Source: an uncultured Clostridia bacterium (GTDB lineage Bacteria > Bacillota > Clostridia > TANB77 > CAG-508). From it: a stretch of DNA of 47,439 bases. The notes under the pieces are model-generated. The model ran no database searches. It saw nothing but the letters and a program-made list of their open reading frames with translations, and had not been told where the DNA came from. The stretch's first letter is position 1. Each line of letters starts with the position of its first letter. This document shows, in pieces, positions 1 to 8,249 of the stretch. The DNA lies in NCBI GenBank assembly GCA_947590905.1, contig CANQCU010000033.1, forward strand, positions 1 through 47,439, given 5' to 3'. The position numbers and the translations under genes are program-made.

Positions 1-111
1 GAATCTTATATAGAAGGAGATAATAATTCAAAAACTAAAGCAATAGTATGTTTTATTATAGGAATAATTTTAATTTTATTCATATATTTTATTAAAAAAA
101 TGTTTTCTTAA
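1..111 (+). CDS. C-terminal fragment of a membrane protein (partial)
   Basis: The window opens inside an open frame that runs from base 1 to a TAA at 109-111, giving 36 residues. The fragment starts with a polar stretch (ESYIEGDNNSKTK) and ends with one strongly hydrophobic segment (AIVCFIIGIILILFIYF) followed by KKMFS, so the parent protein is probably tail-anchored or has a last transmembrane helix close to its end. No family can be recognised from this length. It lies upstream of, and in the same direction as, the toxin-antitoxin pair, which has its own promoter. Confidence 0.6.
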   Translation, partial: ESYIEGDNNSKTKAIVCFIIGIILILFIYFIKKMFS

Positions 112-164
112 TGGAAATATATGAATAATATCACTAATTTATTGATAATATAATATTATAAATA

Positions 165-193
165 TTGACGTACGCAAAAGCGTATGCTATAAT
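165..193 (+). promoter_or_regulatory. Promoter with palindromic operator for the YefM/YoeB pair
   Basis: A -35 box TTGACG (165-170) and a perfect -10 box TATAAT (188-193) are separated by exactly 17 bases. The spacer holds the inverted repeat TACGC-AAAA-GCGTA (171-184). An operator inside the promoter fits the usual autoregulation of type II toxin-antitoxin operons, where the antitoxin, or the complex, binds a palindrome over its own promoter. The sites are seen directly; the regulation is inferred. Confidence 0.7.
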
Positions 194-218
194 ATAATTA
201 TATATGGAGGTGTTAAAA

Positions 219-467
219 ATGACTAATACCAATATAACAAATTTTAGAAAAGATATTTATAAGCTTTTAGAAAATACAATAAAATATAATGAGCCTATTA
301 ATATATCAACAAAAGATGGAAATGCAGTTGTTTTATCTGAAGAAGATTATAATAATTTAATTGAAACATTATATATTTCTTCTATACCAAAACTAAAAGA
401 AGAACTTATAAAAAGAAAAAACTCTTCTGATGATGATTTTGTAAAAGAAGACGAGGTGGATTGGTAA
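219..467 (+). CDS. YefM/Phd-family antitoxin
   Basis: An 82-residue acidic protein of the YefM/Phd antitoxin type. The N-terminal part (TNITNFRKDIYKLLENTIKY) has the form of the DNA-binding Phd fold, followed by the family-typical segment with NAVVLSEEDYNNLIETLYI, and an acidic tail (DDDFVKEDEVDW) of the kind that wraps the toxin. An ATG at 204 lies inside the ribosome-binding site GGAGGTG (206-212), so the ATG at 219 is the likely start. The antitoxin neutralises the RNase encoded immediately downstream and probably represses the shared promoter. The stop codon abuts the toxin's TTG start. Confidence 0.85.
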   Translation: MTNTNITNFRKDIYKLLENTIKYNEPINISTKDGNAVVLSEEDYNNLIETLYISSIPKLKEELIKRKNSSDDDFVKEDEVDW

Positions 468-729
468 TTGTATAAAATAGAATATCATAAAAAAGCACTA
501 AAAGATATTGATAAATTAAAACAGAACAATCTAGTAAAAAAGGCCAAAGCTCTAATTGAAGTTATAAAAAATAATCCATTTCAAAATCCACCACCTTATG
601 AAAAATTATTACGGTGATTTAAAAGATTTATATTCAAGAAGAATAAACATACAACATAGGCTTATTTACGAAGTATTAGAAAAAGAACAAACAGTAAGAA
701 TATTAAGTATGTGGTCGCATTACGAATAA
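468..729 (+). CDS. YoeB-type mRNA interferase toxin, interrupted by an in-frame CGG (+1 shift)
   Basis: Reading from the TTG at 468 (8 bases after GAGGTGG) gives a YoeB/RelE-like start (YKIEYHKKALKDIDKL, then NPFQNPPPYEKLL) that runs into a TGA at 615 in the original frame. The remainder lies in the +1 frame: GDLKDLYSRRINIQHRLIYEV ending LSMWSHYE, which is the classic YoeB C-terminus (SRRI.xxHRLIY and a terminal HY). The junction is TTA-C-GGT with the extra C at 612; dropping it gives EKLLGDLKD and an 86-residue protein, the usual YoeB length. The toxin would cleave mRNA at the ribosomal A site. It may be decoded by the same frameshift as eight other genes here, or be an inactivated toxin. 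Confidence 0.75.
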
Positions 730-833
730 TAACAATATATTATTATTCCATTTTCTAAATAATAACCCTACACACCATCACAATTAAAGATTGTGGTTGT
801 GTCCCCAGAGACCTTATTGTTTCACAATAAAAG

Positions 834-880
834 AAAAACCTGCATGCAAATAGCTCGCACACAGGTTTTTCTTTTTTTTT
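834..880. terminator. Bidirectional terminator between yoeB and the small membrane gene
   Basis: AAAAACCTG (834-842) pairs with CAGGTTTTT (862-870), with additional TGC/GCA pairing inside. It is followed by a run of T on the plus strand and preceded by an A-rich run that gives U-rich sequence on the minus transcript. It serves the convergent genes on both sides. Confidence 0.75.
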
Positions 881-1092
881 CATACAGCAATGCCAATTAT
901 CAGGATTATAATTACAAGAATTATCACTGAAATCATAGCTTTTGCTGCATTCCGAGACATTCCAAATCCCATGAAGAAGTCTACAATAAAATTATAGACA
1001 AAATCTGCAATTGGCTTTAGAATTGCTCGGAGGGTTTTCCATAAAAGAAAGATAGGTATTCCTACGATAAGAATTACGATTACTATCCACAT
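880..1092 (-). CDS. Small two-helix membrane protein (foreign codon use)
   Basis: A 70-residue protein with a hydrophobic N-terminal helix (IVIVILIVGIPIFLL), a short amphipathic middle (KTLRAILKPIADFVYNFIVDFF) and a hydrophobic C-terminal helix (ISVIILVIIILIIGIAV). I do not recognise a family. Codon use is unlike the neighbours: ACC, CTC, CGA, CTG, GTC and several ATC codons in an otherwise A/T-ending genome. It contains the only CGG in the window (952-954, Arg in GMSRNAAK) that must be read in frame, because shifting there would end the protein after seven residues and lose the second helix. Together these suggest recent transfer. A purine-rich AAGGGAG lies about 12 bases before the ATG. Confidence 0.55.
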   Translation of the reverse strand: MWIVIVILIVGIPIFLLWKTLRAILKPIADFVYNFIVDFFMGFGMSRNAAKAMISVIILVIIILIIGIAV

Positions 1093-1301
1093 CTCTTATG
1101 TTTGCTCCCTTCTAAAAGTTTGTTATAATATAATTATACTATTTTTTTGCTATAAAGTCAATTTTAAGTTGAGAAAGTATATTATTTTTTATATTTTCCA
1201 AAAATTATTTTAGACTATTTTATTGTATTGCTTTTTCTATATTCTTAATATATTATTTATGATTTTATTTTTATTTTAATTGTATATATTTTTTTATAAT
1301 T

Positions 1302-2039
1302 TTATTTTATTATTTCTTTTATTAATTCTTCGTCAAATATTATTTTTTCTATTTTAAATGGATTTTCATTTATATATACTTCTTCTTTTTTATATTTATC
1401 CAAATTTTGTTTTGTTAATATTAGTTTTCTTTTTGCTTTTCCATATTTAAATAAGCTTTCTATTCCTTCTTCTTCATCAAAAAAATCTATATCTATATTC
1501 ATGCCATTAGCGTATTCATATATTTGATCTAATAGCTCTTCATATTCTTCTCCATCTAAAAATACATCTATCATTTCATATGGAATAAATTTTATATTTT
1601 TTTGTCTTTGTATACTATAATCATTAATTCTATCAATAAATATTTTTTCTTCTTCATTTTTTATTTCTTCAAAAATTTCTATATTTATTTTTAATTTATT
1701 ATCTTTTAAAATATCATTTATAATTTTAAGAATATATTTATTTACTCCAAGCATATTGTCATCTATATTTATTTTCATATTAATATTATTAATAATAGCA
1801 ATCAATGAAAGGTTCAGTACAATATATGGATTTCCATTGCAATATATTATTTTTTCTTTATTATTATTTTCTATATTTTTATTTTTATATTCTTCAATTA
1901 TTTGTAATAATTTTTCTACACTAATATTTGTTTTAGAATATTTATTATCTATTTTTTTCAATTTTTCTATTTCATTTTTATTTTCTTTTATTTCTTTTTG
2001 TATTCTGCTAAACATTGCAGTATATAAAATTTTTTCCAT
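1302..2039 (-). CDS. Hypothetical protein, coiled-coil rich
   Basis: A 245-residue protein very rich in Lys, Glu, Asn and Ile. Residues 10-65 look like a coiled coil (KEIKENKNEIEKLKK and following), and an acidic patch occurs near residue 185 (DFFDEEEGIES). No signal peptide or membrane segment is visible and no family is recognised. The start follows a GGAGGAAAC site, and the gene begins 12 bases after the stop of the 806-residue gene upstream, so the two are surely co-transcribed and probably work together. The gene is followed by a 200-base AT-rich gap. Confidence 0.7.
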   Translation of the reverse strand: MEKILYTAMFSRIQKEIKENKNEIEKLKKIDNKYSKTNISVEKLLQIIEEYKNKNIENNNKEKIIYCNGNPYIVLNLSLIAIINNINMKINIDDNMLGVNKYILKIINDILKDNKLKINIEIFEEIKNEEEKIFIDRINDYSIQRQKNIKFIPYEMIDVFLDGEEYEELLDQIYEYANGMNIDIDFFDEEEGIESLFKYGKAKRKLILTKQNLDKYKKEEVYINENPFKIEKIIFDEELIKEIIK

Positions 2040-2051
2040 TGTTTCCTCCGA

Positions 2052-4472
2052 TTATTCTCTTTCTCTTCTAGATTTATTAACCATTTCTATTGCTTTGTCT
2101 ATTTCTTCTATATCTGCTTTTGTATATTTTGTATTTGCCTCACTTATATCAAAATATTCTTTTATTTTTCTTCCCCAAGCAGTACTATGTATTATTCCAT
2201 CAACAGTACCTTCTCTCCAAAGTTCTCCTAGATATCTTCTATTTATTGCACCATCTACAATAATCTCATCTATATGTTTGAAAAATTCTTCTGATGGAAC
2301 TATCCATGTTCTTTTTTTATAAGCATTTACTACTTTTCCTTTTCTTTTATCATACATTTTTTCTATCATTACCTTATCATGATTTGGAAGAAGTGTTATA
2401 CTATGTCCATCTCTTACTTCTATCGCTCTTGGTAAAAATTTTCTTGAATAATCTTTGTCTATTAAAGATGTTAATTTCCATCTTGCATGCGGATCTGTTA
2501 CATATTCTCTTGATTTTTTCCCTTCTCCTCTATTTTGATTATTTGTTGTTTCTTTACTATTAGATTTATATTCGTCAGCTGGTTCTAGCAATTGAACTAA
2601 TTCTTCTCTCATTCTATATTCTTCTTCTGTCTCTCCATCAAATGTACTATATATTAAATCTAATTTTTCATCATATGGTAAATCCCCATGTACTAAAACA
2701 TTTTTTATTGCTTCTATATCTATCACTTTTTTTGCATATAATCCTTTTAAATCAGTTGGTTTCATGCTATTTTCTGCTAGCATTTCCATTGGACTTACTC
2801 CCCAATCTATTGCAGAATCCAATGATATTAATCCAAATTGATATAATTCTTTTAATATATCATTACTTAATTCATCTTCAAAGGCACTTATTAGTCTAAA
2901 AGTATTTTCTTGCACTTCTTCTTCTGTTCTTCCCTCTATCATCACTGTTCTATATAATCTTGAATATTTATTAAATAATTCTATTTGCTCTTGTTTTAAA
3001 TTTTCTCCATTAATTAAATTTTCTATATAAATTTCTTTTATTCTTAATGGAATTTGCATATCTTCTATCATCTTTCTATCTTTTATTTTAGATATTTGTT
3101 CCAATTTGATTATTCCATCTTCGAAAAGACATGATATCTGTGCACCATCTAATAATTGTTTTTGAATTATTTTTTCAAATAACTCATCTGAGCATTCATT
3201 TCTTAAATATAATGCTCTTAACATTTCTGATTTTTCGTCTATTATTCTATTTTCTAAAAGGAAAATTAGATTTCTTTCTGATTTTGCTATAAGACTAAAA
3301 ATTTCTTGCCCTGTTAGATCTAATAAACTTAATTTTTCTTTTCCTATATCTTCTAGGGTTATCTCTCCTGTGAACAATTTTTCTTTTAACTGTTCTACTT
3401 CTGCTTTTTTTATATATTTTGTTCCTACAAATCTACGTATATCTTTTTGTAATTCCTCTAATGTATGTTCTTTTCCATCCATTCCTATAATAATAGTTCC
3501 TTCTCTTACTTCACGTGCAATCGACATAATAATACCTTTCATAATTCTTGCACTTTCTTCAGGAGTTTGTTCTCTTAGTTCTCCATTTTCTGCGTATGCA
3601 TCTAATATTATTGGTTGAGTTGCTCTTTCTAATATTTCTATATATCGTAAACCAGCAACTAAAAGCATTTTGTCTATATCTATATACTTAATATTTTCTT
3701 TAATACCTTCTTCTAGTGCAGTTCCATAATGTACACTTCTCCTTATTTTTTCTTCTATTTCTTTTGGTATTGTATCAGCACCTTTTAAAATTTCTTCGTC
3801 CTCTGGATTTTCTTCTAAATATCTAGTTACCGCTTTAGTTGATAGTTGTTCTACAACTGCATTTCCTATCTCTTCATTTGAAGTAATTGTGTGTTCTATA
3901 TCCCATACATCTATAACTTGTAATAATTGAGCAACTCCTACTCTTTGATCTATTGTTGCTATTCTCGCATCTTTTTCAGCATCTCTTCTAGCTAATGTAC
4001 TAACTTTTATTCCCTTTTTTATGCAGTTATATAATTCAATTGAATTAATGACCTCTATTTTTGTCACATTTATGTTTTTTGCATCTCTTATAGTATTTAC
4101 AACATCAAAGTTTTCTCTTTCTAGTATTTTCATTCCTTTAGCTATACACTTTTTTAATAACGTTACCTGTTTTTCGCTTAATTTTTCTCTTTTTTCTTCA
4201 AGTGCAACTTGCATATCATATATACTTAAGACTAACAATGCTCTTTTATTTATTCTTTCGGGGAATTTATTCATTATGTCTAATAAAGTTTCTTCAATAA
4301 CTTTTGATTTTACTTCAGGAATAACAACTTCTTCTAATTCTTTTATTACTGCTGCAACTGTTTTTATTAACTCAAAATCATTACTTAAAACAGCTCCTAT
4401 GTGATTTCCCTCTAAATGTATTCCTATTGCATTTACTATTTTATTTACACTCATTGTATCTAATTTTTCCAT
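2052..4472 (-). CDS. Large hypothetical protein (806 aa)
   Basis: A soluble-looking 806-residue protein without recognisable signal peptide, membrane helix or nucleotide-binding motif. The first 600 or so residues are helical and charged. A low-complexity hinge near residue 650 (SNSKETTNNQNRGEGKK) separates a C-terminal domain of about 150 residues that begins DPHARWKLTSLIDKDYSRKF and contains several aromatic and basic residues. I do not recognise the family. It is first in a two-gene unit with the coiled-coil protein downstream. The start is an ATG preceded by GAGG in a 170-base intergenic region shared with divergently read spmA. Confidence 0.75.
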   Translation of the reverse strand: MEKLDTMSVNKIVNAIGIHLEGNHIGAVLSNDFELIKTVAAVIKELEEVVIPEVKSKVIEETLLDIMNKFPERINKRALLVLSIYDMQVALEEKREKLSEKQVTLLKKCIAKGMKILERENFDVVNTIRDAKNINVTKIEVINSIELYNCIKKGIKVSTLARRDAEKDARIATIDQRVGVAQLLQVIDVWDIEHTITSNEEIGNAVVEQLSTKAVTRYLEENPEDEEILKGADTIPKEIEEKIRRSVHYGTALEEGIKENIKYIDIDKMLLVAGLRYIEILERATQPIILDAYAENGELREQTPEESARIMKGIIMSIAREVREGTIIIGMDGKEHTLEELQKDIRRFVGTKYIKKAEVEQLKEKLFTGEITLEDIGKEKLSLLDLTGQEIFSLIAKSERNLIFLLENRIIDEKSEMLRALYLRNECSDELFEKIIQKQLLDGAQISCLFEDGIIKLEQISKIKDRKMIEDMQIPLRIKEIYIENLINGENLKQEQIELFNKYSRLYRTVMIEGRTEEEVQENTFRLISAFEDELSNDILKELYQFGLISLDSAIDWGVSPMEMLAENSMKPTDLKGLYAKKVIDIEAIKNVLVHGDLPYDEKLDLIYSTFDGETEEEYRMREELVQLLEPADEYKSNSKETTNNQNRGEGKKSREYVTDPHARWKLTSLIDKDYSRKFLPRAIEVRDGHSITLLPNHDKVMIEKMYDKRKGKVVNAYKKRTWIVPSEEFFKHIDEIIVDGAINRRYLGELWREGTVDGIIHSTAWGRKIKEYFDISEANTKYTKADIEEIDKAIEMVNKSRRERE

Positions 4473-4644
4473 TGTTTCCTCACTTTTACTAACTTTATTT
4501 TTATAACATTTATATTATAACACTTTTTCCTAAATTTTACAAGGTTTATGTAAACTTTTGTATATTATTCTGCTACATTCTTTTTTTCTAACTTTGTATA
4601 TATTTTAATTTTTTATCATATATTTAAAAAAAGGAGCTTATTAA

Positions 4645-5224
4645 ATGTTAAACATTCTTTGGCCGATTTTTATTTTAATTTCATACATTTATGCTTTTTT
4701 ATCAGGAAATATTGATAAAATAAATAATGGAATTTTTAAGTCTTGTGAAGATGCTGTAAATCTTACAATCACATTTTTTGGCACTATTACTTTGTGGTGT
4801 CGGCATAATGAAAATTGCTGAAAAGAGTTCTTTATCTAATAGATTAACTAAAATATTAACACCTATAATTCATTTTCTTTTTCCAGAAATAAATAAAAAT
4901 GATGTTGCATATGAGCAAATTTCTTTGAATATAATTGCAAATATTCTAGGTTTAGGAAATGCTGCTACACCACTAGGTTTAAATGCTATGAAATCTCTTC
5001 AAGAAAAAAATACTAATAAAAATATTCTTAGCAATTCTATGGCTATGCTTATCTTATTAAATACTGCTTCTTTGCAATTAATTCCAACAACTGTTATAGC
5101 ACTTCGAACTTCTTTAAACTCATCAAATCCTACTAGTATAATCTTTCCTGTTTGGGTTTCTACTATTTTTGCGGCTATTGCTGGAGTTACAGCTGTAAAG
5201 CTGTTTATTAAATTTGGGAAGTAA
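4645..5224 (+). CDS. spmA: Spore maturation protein A, with an in-frame CGG (+1 shift)
   Basis: Nucleoside-recognition (Gate) domain membrane protein of the SpmA family, 192 residues when joined. The ATG at 4645 follows AAGGAG. The first 52 codons give MLNILWPIF through TITLWC; the rest, GIMKIAEKSSL and GLGNAATPLGLNAMKSL, is in the +1 frame. The junction is TGT-C-GGC with the extra C at 4801; the joined TLWCGIMKIAEKS matches the conserved WLGLMKIAE motif of Bacillus SpmA. SpmA and SpmB act in spore core dehydration in Bacillus. It pairs with spmB 90 bases downstream, which carries two shifts of the same kind. Confidence 0.85.
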
Positions 5225-5315
5225 TATTTTTTAATTACGTATTTTATATGATTTTTTACTTGCTAAAATCTTAATAGCTTATAGGCAATTTATTTTTATC
5301 ATATGGAGGTTATAT

Positions 5316-5845
5316 ATGCAATTTATAAATTATATTTCTACAATTGCTGTTCCTTTTGTTATATTTTTTATAATAAGTTATGGTTTTTCAGAAAAAGTAA
5401 AAGTTTTTGATGTTTTTTTAGATGGATGTAAAGAAGGAATAAATACTGTTATTAAAATTTTTCCAACTTTAATAGCTTTATTTTTAGCAATTTCTGCATT
5501 GAGATATTCTGGCATTTTAGACTTTATAGGAAATATTTTATCTCCTATTTTAAATTTACTAAAAATTCCTATTGAAATATTACCTCTTATGCTTATAAGA
5601 CCTATTTCTGGAAGTGCTTCTACTGCCGTTTGTCTTGATATTATGCAGACTTATGGTGTTGATTCTATTATTCGGATTTATTTCTTCTTCTATTATGGGT
5701 TCAACCGAAACTACTTTATATACTATTGCAATATACACAAGTGCTGTTGGTATTAAGAATATTAGATTTGTTTTATTAGCTGCATTGATTGCAGATTTGG
5801 TTCGGAATGCTGACTTCTGTCATCTTTTGTCGTTTTTTGTCGTAG
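5316..5845 (+). CDS. spmB: Spore maturation protein B, with two in-frame CGGs (+1 shifts)
   Basis: The ATG at 5316 follows GGAGG. Three consecutive frames join into a 175-residue SpmB (the family is about 178 residues): MQFINYISTI to YGVDSII, then GFISSSIMGSTETTLYTIA to ALIADLV, then GMLTSVIFCRFLS and TAG at 5843. The two junctions are ATT-C-GGA (C at 5673) and GTT-C-GGA (C at 5803). Conserved features include RPISGSAS and the STETTLYTIA segment. Both shifts have the same sign and the same sequence, and both are needed to reach the normal C-terminus, which is hard to explain by random decay. Partner of SpmA in spore maturation. Confidence 0.85.
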
Positions 5846-6061
5846 AGTTTTTCTTGACTTTACGTAAAAAGTATCATATACTATTATTGTAATTTTTCTT
5901 AGAGTTTTTCAATACCTCTAATTTTAAATTTTACATCTTTAGTTTATTCTTTAATTAATATTTTTTATTTAAATTTGATTATATTTTCTTGTTTTGATCT
6001 AAAATATTTTCCAATTTTTTTAAGAATATTTAACAATTTAATAATATCACGTCTTTATTCT

Positions 6062-6191
6062 TGTAGAGGTTTGCAATTTTTTTATCTTTTTCTTCGCGTC
6101 CCCCAAATTTTTATTTAGCGAAGAACAATCCTCTACAGCCTCCTATTTGGAGTTATATATCTAACTTTACAGGAGTTTAACGCTCCTGTAA
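6062..6191. other. Structured non-coding segment in the spmB-abrB gap
   Basis: The 470-base gap after spmB has no gene. It contains nested inverted repeats: TGTAGAGG (6062-6069) pairs with CCTCTACA (6130-6137), and inside this TTCTTCGC (6090-6097) pairs with GCGAAGAA (6118-6125), leaving a 20-base loop containing GTCCCCC. A separate perfect 9-bp hairpin, TTACAGGAG/CTCCTGTAA, lies at 6167-6191. Its base composition is richer in G+C than the surroundings. It could be a small RNA on either strand or part of the AbrB regulator's upstream region; I cannot match it to a known family. Confidence 0.45.
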
Positions 6192-6314
6192 ATCTTATTA
6201 ATTAAATTAAATTTTATATTGCTATTTACGATAAATTGTGTTATGATTTAATAAATATTGTAGAAATTAGTAAAAAAATGTAACTTTATATCAAATAAAA
6301 GGGGGAGATTTATT

Positions 6315-6572
6315 ATGATAAAATCAACTGGAATTATTAGAAAAGTAGATGAATTGGGCAGAATCGTGCTTCCTATGGAGCTTAGAAATAAACTTGAAAT
6401 TGCTGAAAAGGATCCTATTGAAATTTTTGTAGATGGGTCTTCTATCATATTAAGAAAGCATAACCCAAATTGTATTTTTTGTGGTAATAGTAAAAATTTA
6501 GTTTCTTATAATAATAAATTAATTTGTTCAAAATGCAAAGATAAAATTTCAAAATTAAAAGAAAAAGAATAA
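6315..6572 (+). CDS. AbrB/SpoVT-type transition regulator with C-terminal zinc ribbon
   Basis: An 85-residue protein that starts with the AbrB DNA-binding swapped-hairpin domain (STGIIRKVDELGRIVLPMELR), followed by DPIEIFVDGSSIIL, and ends with a four-cysteine zinc-ribbon-like module (CIFCGNSKN and LICSKCKDKIS). This arrangement is typical of clostridial and bacillar AbrB homologues encoded near rsmI. AbrB proteins bind AT-rich promoters as homodimers or tetramers and repress post-exponential genes. The start follows a strong GGGGGAG. The gene converges on rsmI and shares a terminator with it. Confidence 0.85.
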   Translation: MIKSTGIIRKVDELGRIVLPMELRNKLEIAEKDPIEIFVDGSSIILRKHNPNCIFCGNSKNLVSYNNKLICSKCKDKISKLKEKE

Positions 6573-6579
6573 TAATTAA

Positions 6580-6610
6580 AGCATAGAAAATTTTTCTATG
6601 CTATTTTTTT
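6580..6610. terminator. Shared terminator between the abrB-like gene and rsmI
   Basis: A perfect hairpin AGCATAGAAAA / TTTTCTATGCT (6580-6602) followed by a T run on the plus strand. It overlaps the rsmI stop codon at 6601-6603 and can terminate both convergent transcripts. Confidence 0.8.
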
Positions 6611-7422
6611 ATAAATTTTTTATATATTTCATCTTTTTTTACTTCTCTATCTTTTGCAATTTGTTTTATTATATCTTTTTTATCGAGTCCTTTTTTTTCA
6701 TAATATTCATAATGCTCTTCTAAAGTCATATTTTCAAAAATATTTTCATTTTTTTCTTCATTTTTATCTATTATAATTACAAATTCTCCTTTTGGCTCAC
6801 CTAAATTTTCTAATAATTCCTTAGCTGTACCTGATATATATTTTTCATGTATTTTTGTTATTTCTTTTGCAATTACAATTTTCCTATTTTTTGTAACTTC
6901 TACTAAATCCATTAAAGTCGTTTTTAGTTTATGTGGTGCTTCATAAATAATAGTTGTTGTTTTAGCAAATTCTATTTCTTTTAACTTTTCTTTTCTTGTT
7001 TTTTTATTTAACGGTAGAAATCCTAAAAATAGAAATTCTTTCGCATCTATTCCTGATGCAATAAGTCCTGCTATCAAAGCACAAGGTCCTGGAATTGGAA
7101 TAACCTCTATCCCTGACTTTAATGCTTCTATTACTAATTCTTCTCCTGGGTCAGAAATAACTGGTGTTCCTGCATCTGATACTATTGCTATATTTTTACC
7201 TGAATTTACTTTTTCTATAATTTCCAATTTTTTATCTTCTGTACTATGTCTATGATAGCTTATCATTGTTTTTGAAATTTCTAAATGGTTTAATAGCTTT
7301 AAAGTTTGTCTAGTATCTTCAGCAACTATAATATCTACTTCTTTTAATATTCTTATTGCCCTTAGTGTTATATCTTCTAAATTTCCAATTGGTGTTGCAA
7401 CTAAATATATTTTTCCTTGCAT
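6601..7422 (-). CDS. rsmI: 16S rRNA (cytidine1402-2'-O)-methyltransferase RsmI
   Basis: A 273-residue tetrapyrrole-methylase-fold protein. Diagnostic motifs are the N-terminal GKIYLVATPIGNLEDITLRA, the VAEDTRQTLKLL segment, IAIVSDAGTPVISDPG and the PGPCALIAGLIASG glycine-rich SAM-binding loop, as in RsmI/YraL proteins. It 2'-O-methylates C1402 of 16S rRNA in the decoding centre of the small subunit. It lies one base after the stop of the trmN6-like gene and is clearly translationally coupled to it; the abrB-rsmI-yabB neighbourhood is conserved in Firmicutes. Confidence 0.92.
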   Translation of the reverse strand: MQGKIYLVATPIGNLEDITLRAIRILKEVDIIVAEDTRQTLKLLNHLEISKTMISYHRHSTEDKKLEIIEKVNSGKNIAIVSDAGTPVISDPGEELVIEALKSGIEVIPIPGPCALIAGLIASGIDAKEFLFLGFLPLNKKTRKEKLKEIEFAKTTTIIYEAPHKLKTTLMDLVEVTKNRKIVIAKEITKIHEKYISGTAKELLENLGEPKGEFVIIIDKNEEKNENIFENMTLEEHYEYYEKKGLDKKDIIKQIAKDREVKKDEIYKKFIKK

Positions 7423-7423
7423 T

Positions 7424-8158
7424 TTATTCTCCTTTTTTATTATATATTTCTAAAATTTTTTCTGTATATTCTCCATTTTCTTTGTATATGTATAAAGGTT
7501 CTCTAAATTTTAAATATTTTCTTGCATTTTTTACTGCTTTTATTAAAATAAGTATCGGTATACTATTTACTTTTGAATAGACCATTTGTATTTCTTTTGG
7601 CTCTAATTTATATTTTCTACAATTTTCAAATATGTCTATTAATCTTTCTGGTCTATTTACCATGTACATAGCACCTTTATCTTTTAAACTTCTACTTGCA
7701 CATGCTATAAAATCTTCTAAATTTGCTTCTATTTCATGCCTTGATATAAGTTTAACATTACTTTCATTAGTAAGCCCTGTATTTTTTTCTTTATATGGTG
7801 GATTAGTTACTACTGCATCAAATTCTTCTTTTGGCATAAAATCTTTTATATTTATGTTTTTTATTTCTATTCTTTTTTCTAAATTATTTAATATTACACT
7901 TCTCTTTGCCATATCTGCTACTTCTTTTTGAACTTCTATTCCCATAAAGTTTGAACCTTGAATTTTTGCAGATAATAAAATAGATATTATTCCTGTTCCT
8001 GTTCCTAAATCTAATATTTTAGAATTTTTATGTATTTCTTTTGCAAAATTTGAAATTAATACACTGTCAATTCCAAAACAAAACCAATCTTTATTTTGAA
8101 TTATTTTTAAGTTATTTAATTCTAGATCATCTATTCTTTCATTTATTTTTAATTCCAT
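7424..8158 (-). CDS. trmN6: tRNA1(Val) (adenine37-N6)-methyltransferase-like protein (YabB/TrmN6)
   Basis: A 244-residue class I SAM-dependent methyltransferase. The sequence shows the SAM-binding motif I (ILDLGTGTGIISILL), the motif II acidic residue (GIEVQKEV) and the N6-adenine catalytic motif NPPY (DAVVTNPPYKEKNTG). The N-terminal DDLELNNLKIIQNKDWFCFGIDSVLLS-type opening is characteristic of the YfiC/YabB group, which in E. coli modifies A37 of tRNA1(Val). Substrate assignment is by family only. It heads a two-gene unit with rsmI and is read away from the 58-residue ORF. Confidence 0.85.
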   Translation of the reverse strand: MELKINERIDDLELNNLKIIQNKDWFCFGIDSVLISNFAKEIHKNSKILDLGTGTGIISILLSAKIQGSNFMGIEVQKEVADMAKRSVILNNLEKRIEIKNINIKDFMPKEEFDAVVTNPPYKEKNTGLTNESNVKLISRHEIEANLEDFIACASRSLKDKGAMYMVNRPERLIDIFENCRKYKLEPKEIQMVYSKVNSIPILILIKAVKNARKYLKFREPLYIYKENGEYTEKILEIYNKKGE

Positions 8159-8249
8159 ATGTCACCCTTTTTCTTTATTTTCATATTATTTATTATACAA
8201 CAAATATACATAAATTAAAATACTTTATTAAAAAATGGAGGTTTTAATA

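Noticed and set aside
204-218. ATG at 204 as antitoxin start
   Set aside because: It overlaps the GGAGGTG ribosome-binding site that serves the ATG at 219. The same reasoning moved the starts of the 58-aa ORF, dnaA, the DnaD-like, TrbC-like and VirD4 genes.
4778-4830. Independent start of the second part of spmA at TTG 4778
   Set aside because: It would drop the first third of SpmA, and the joined product through TGT-C-GGC reproduces the conserved WxGxMKIAE motif.
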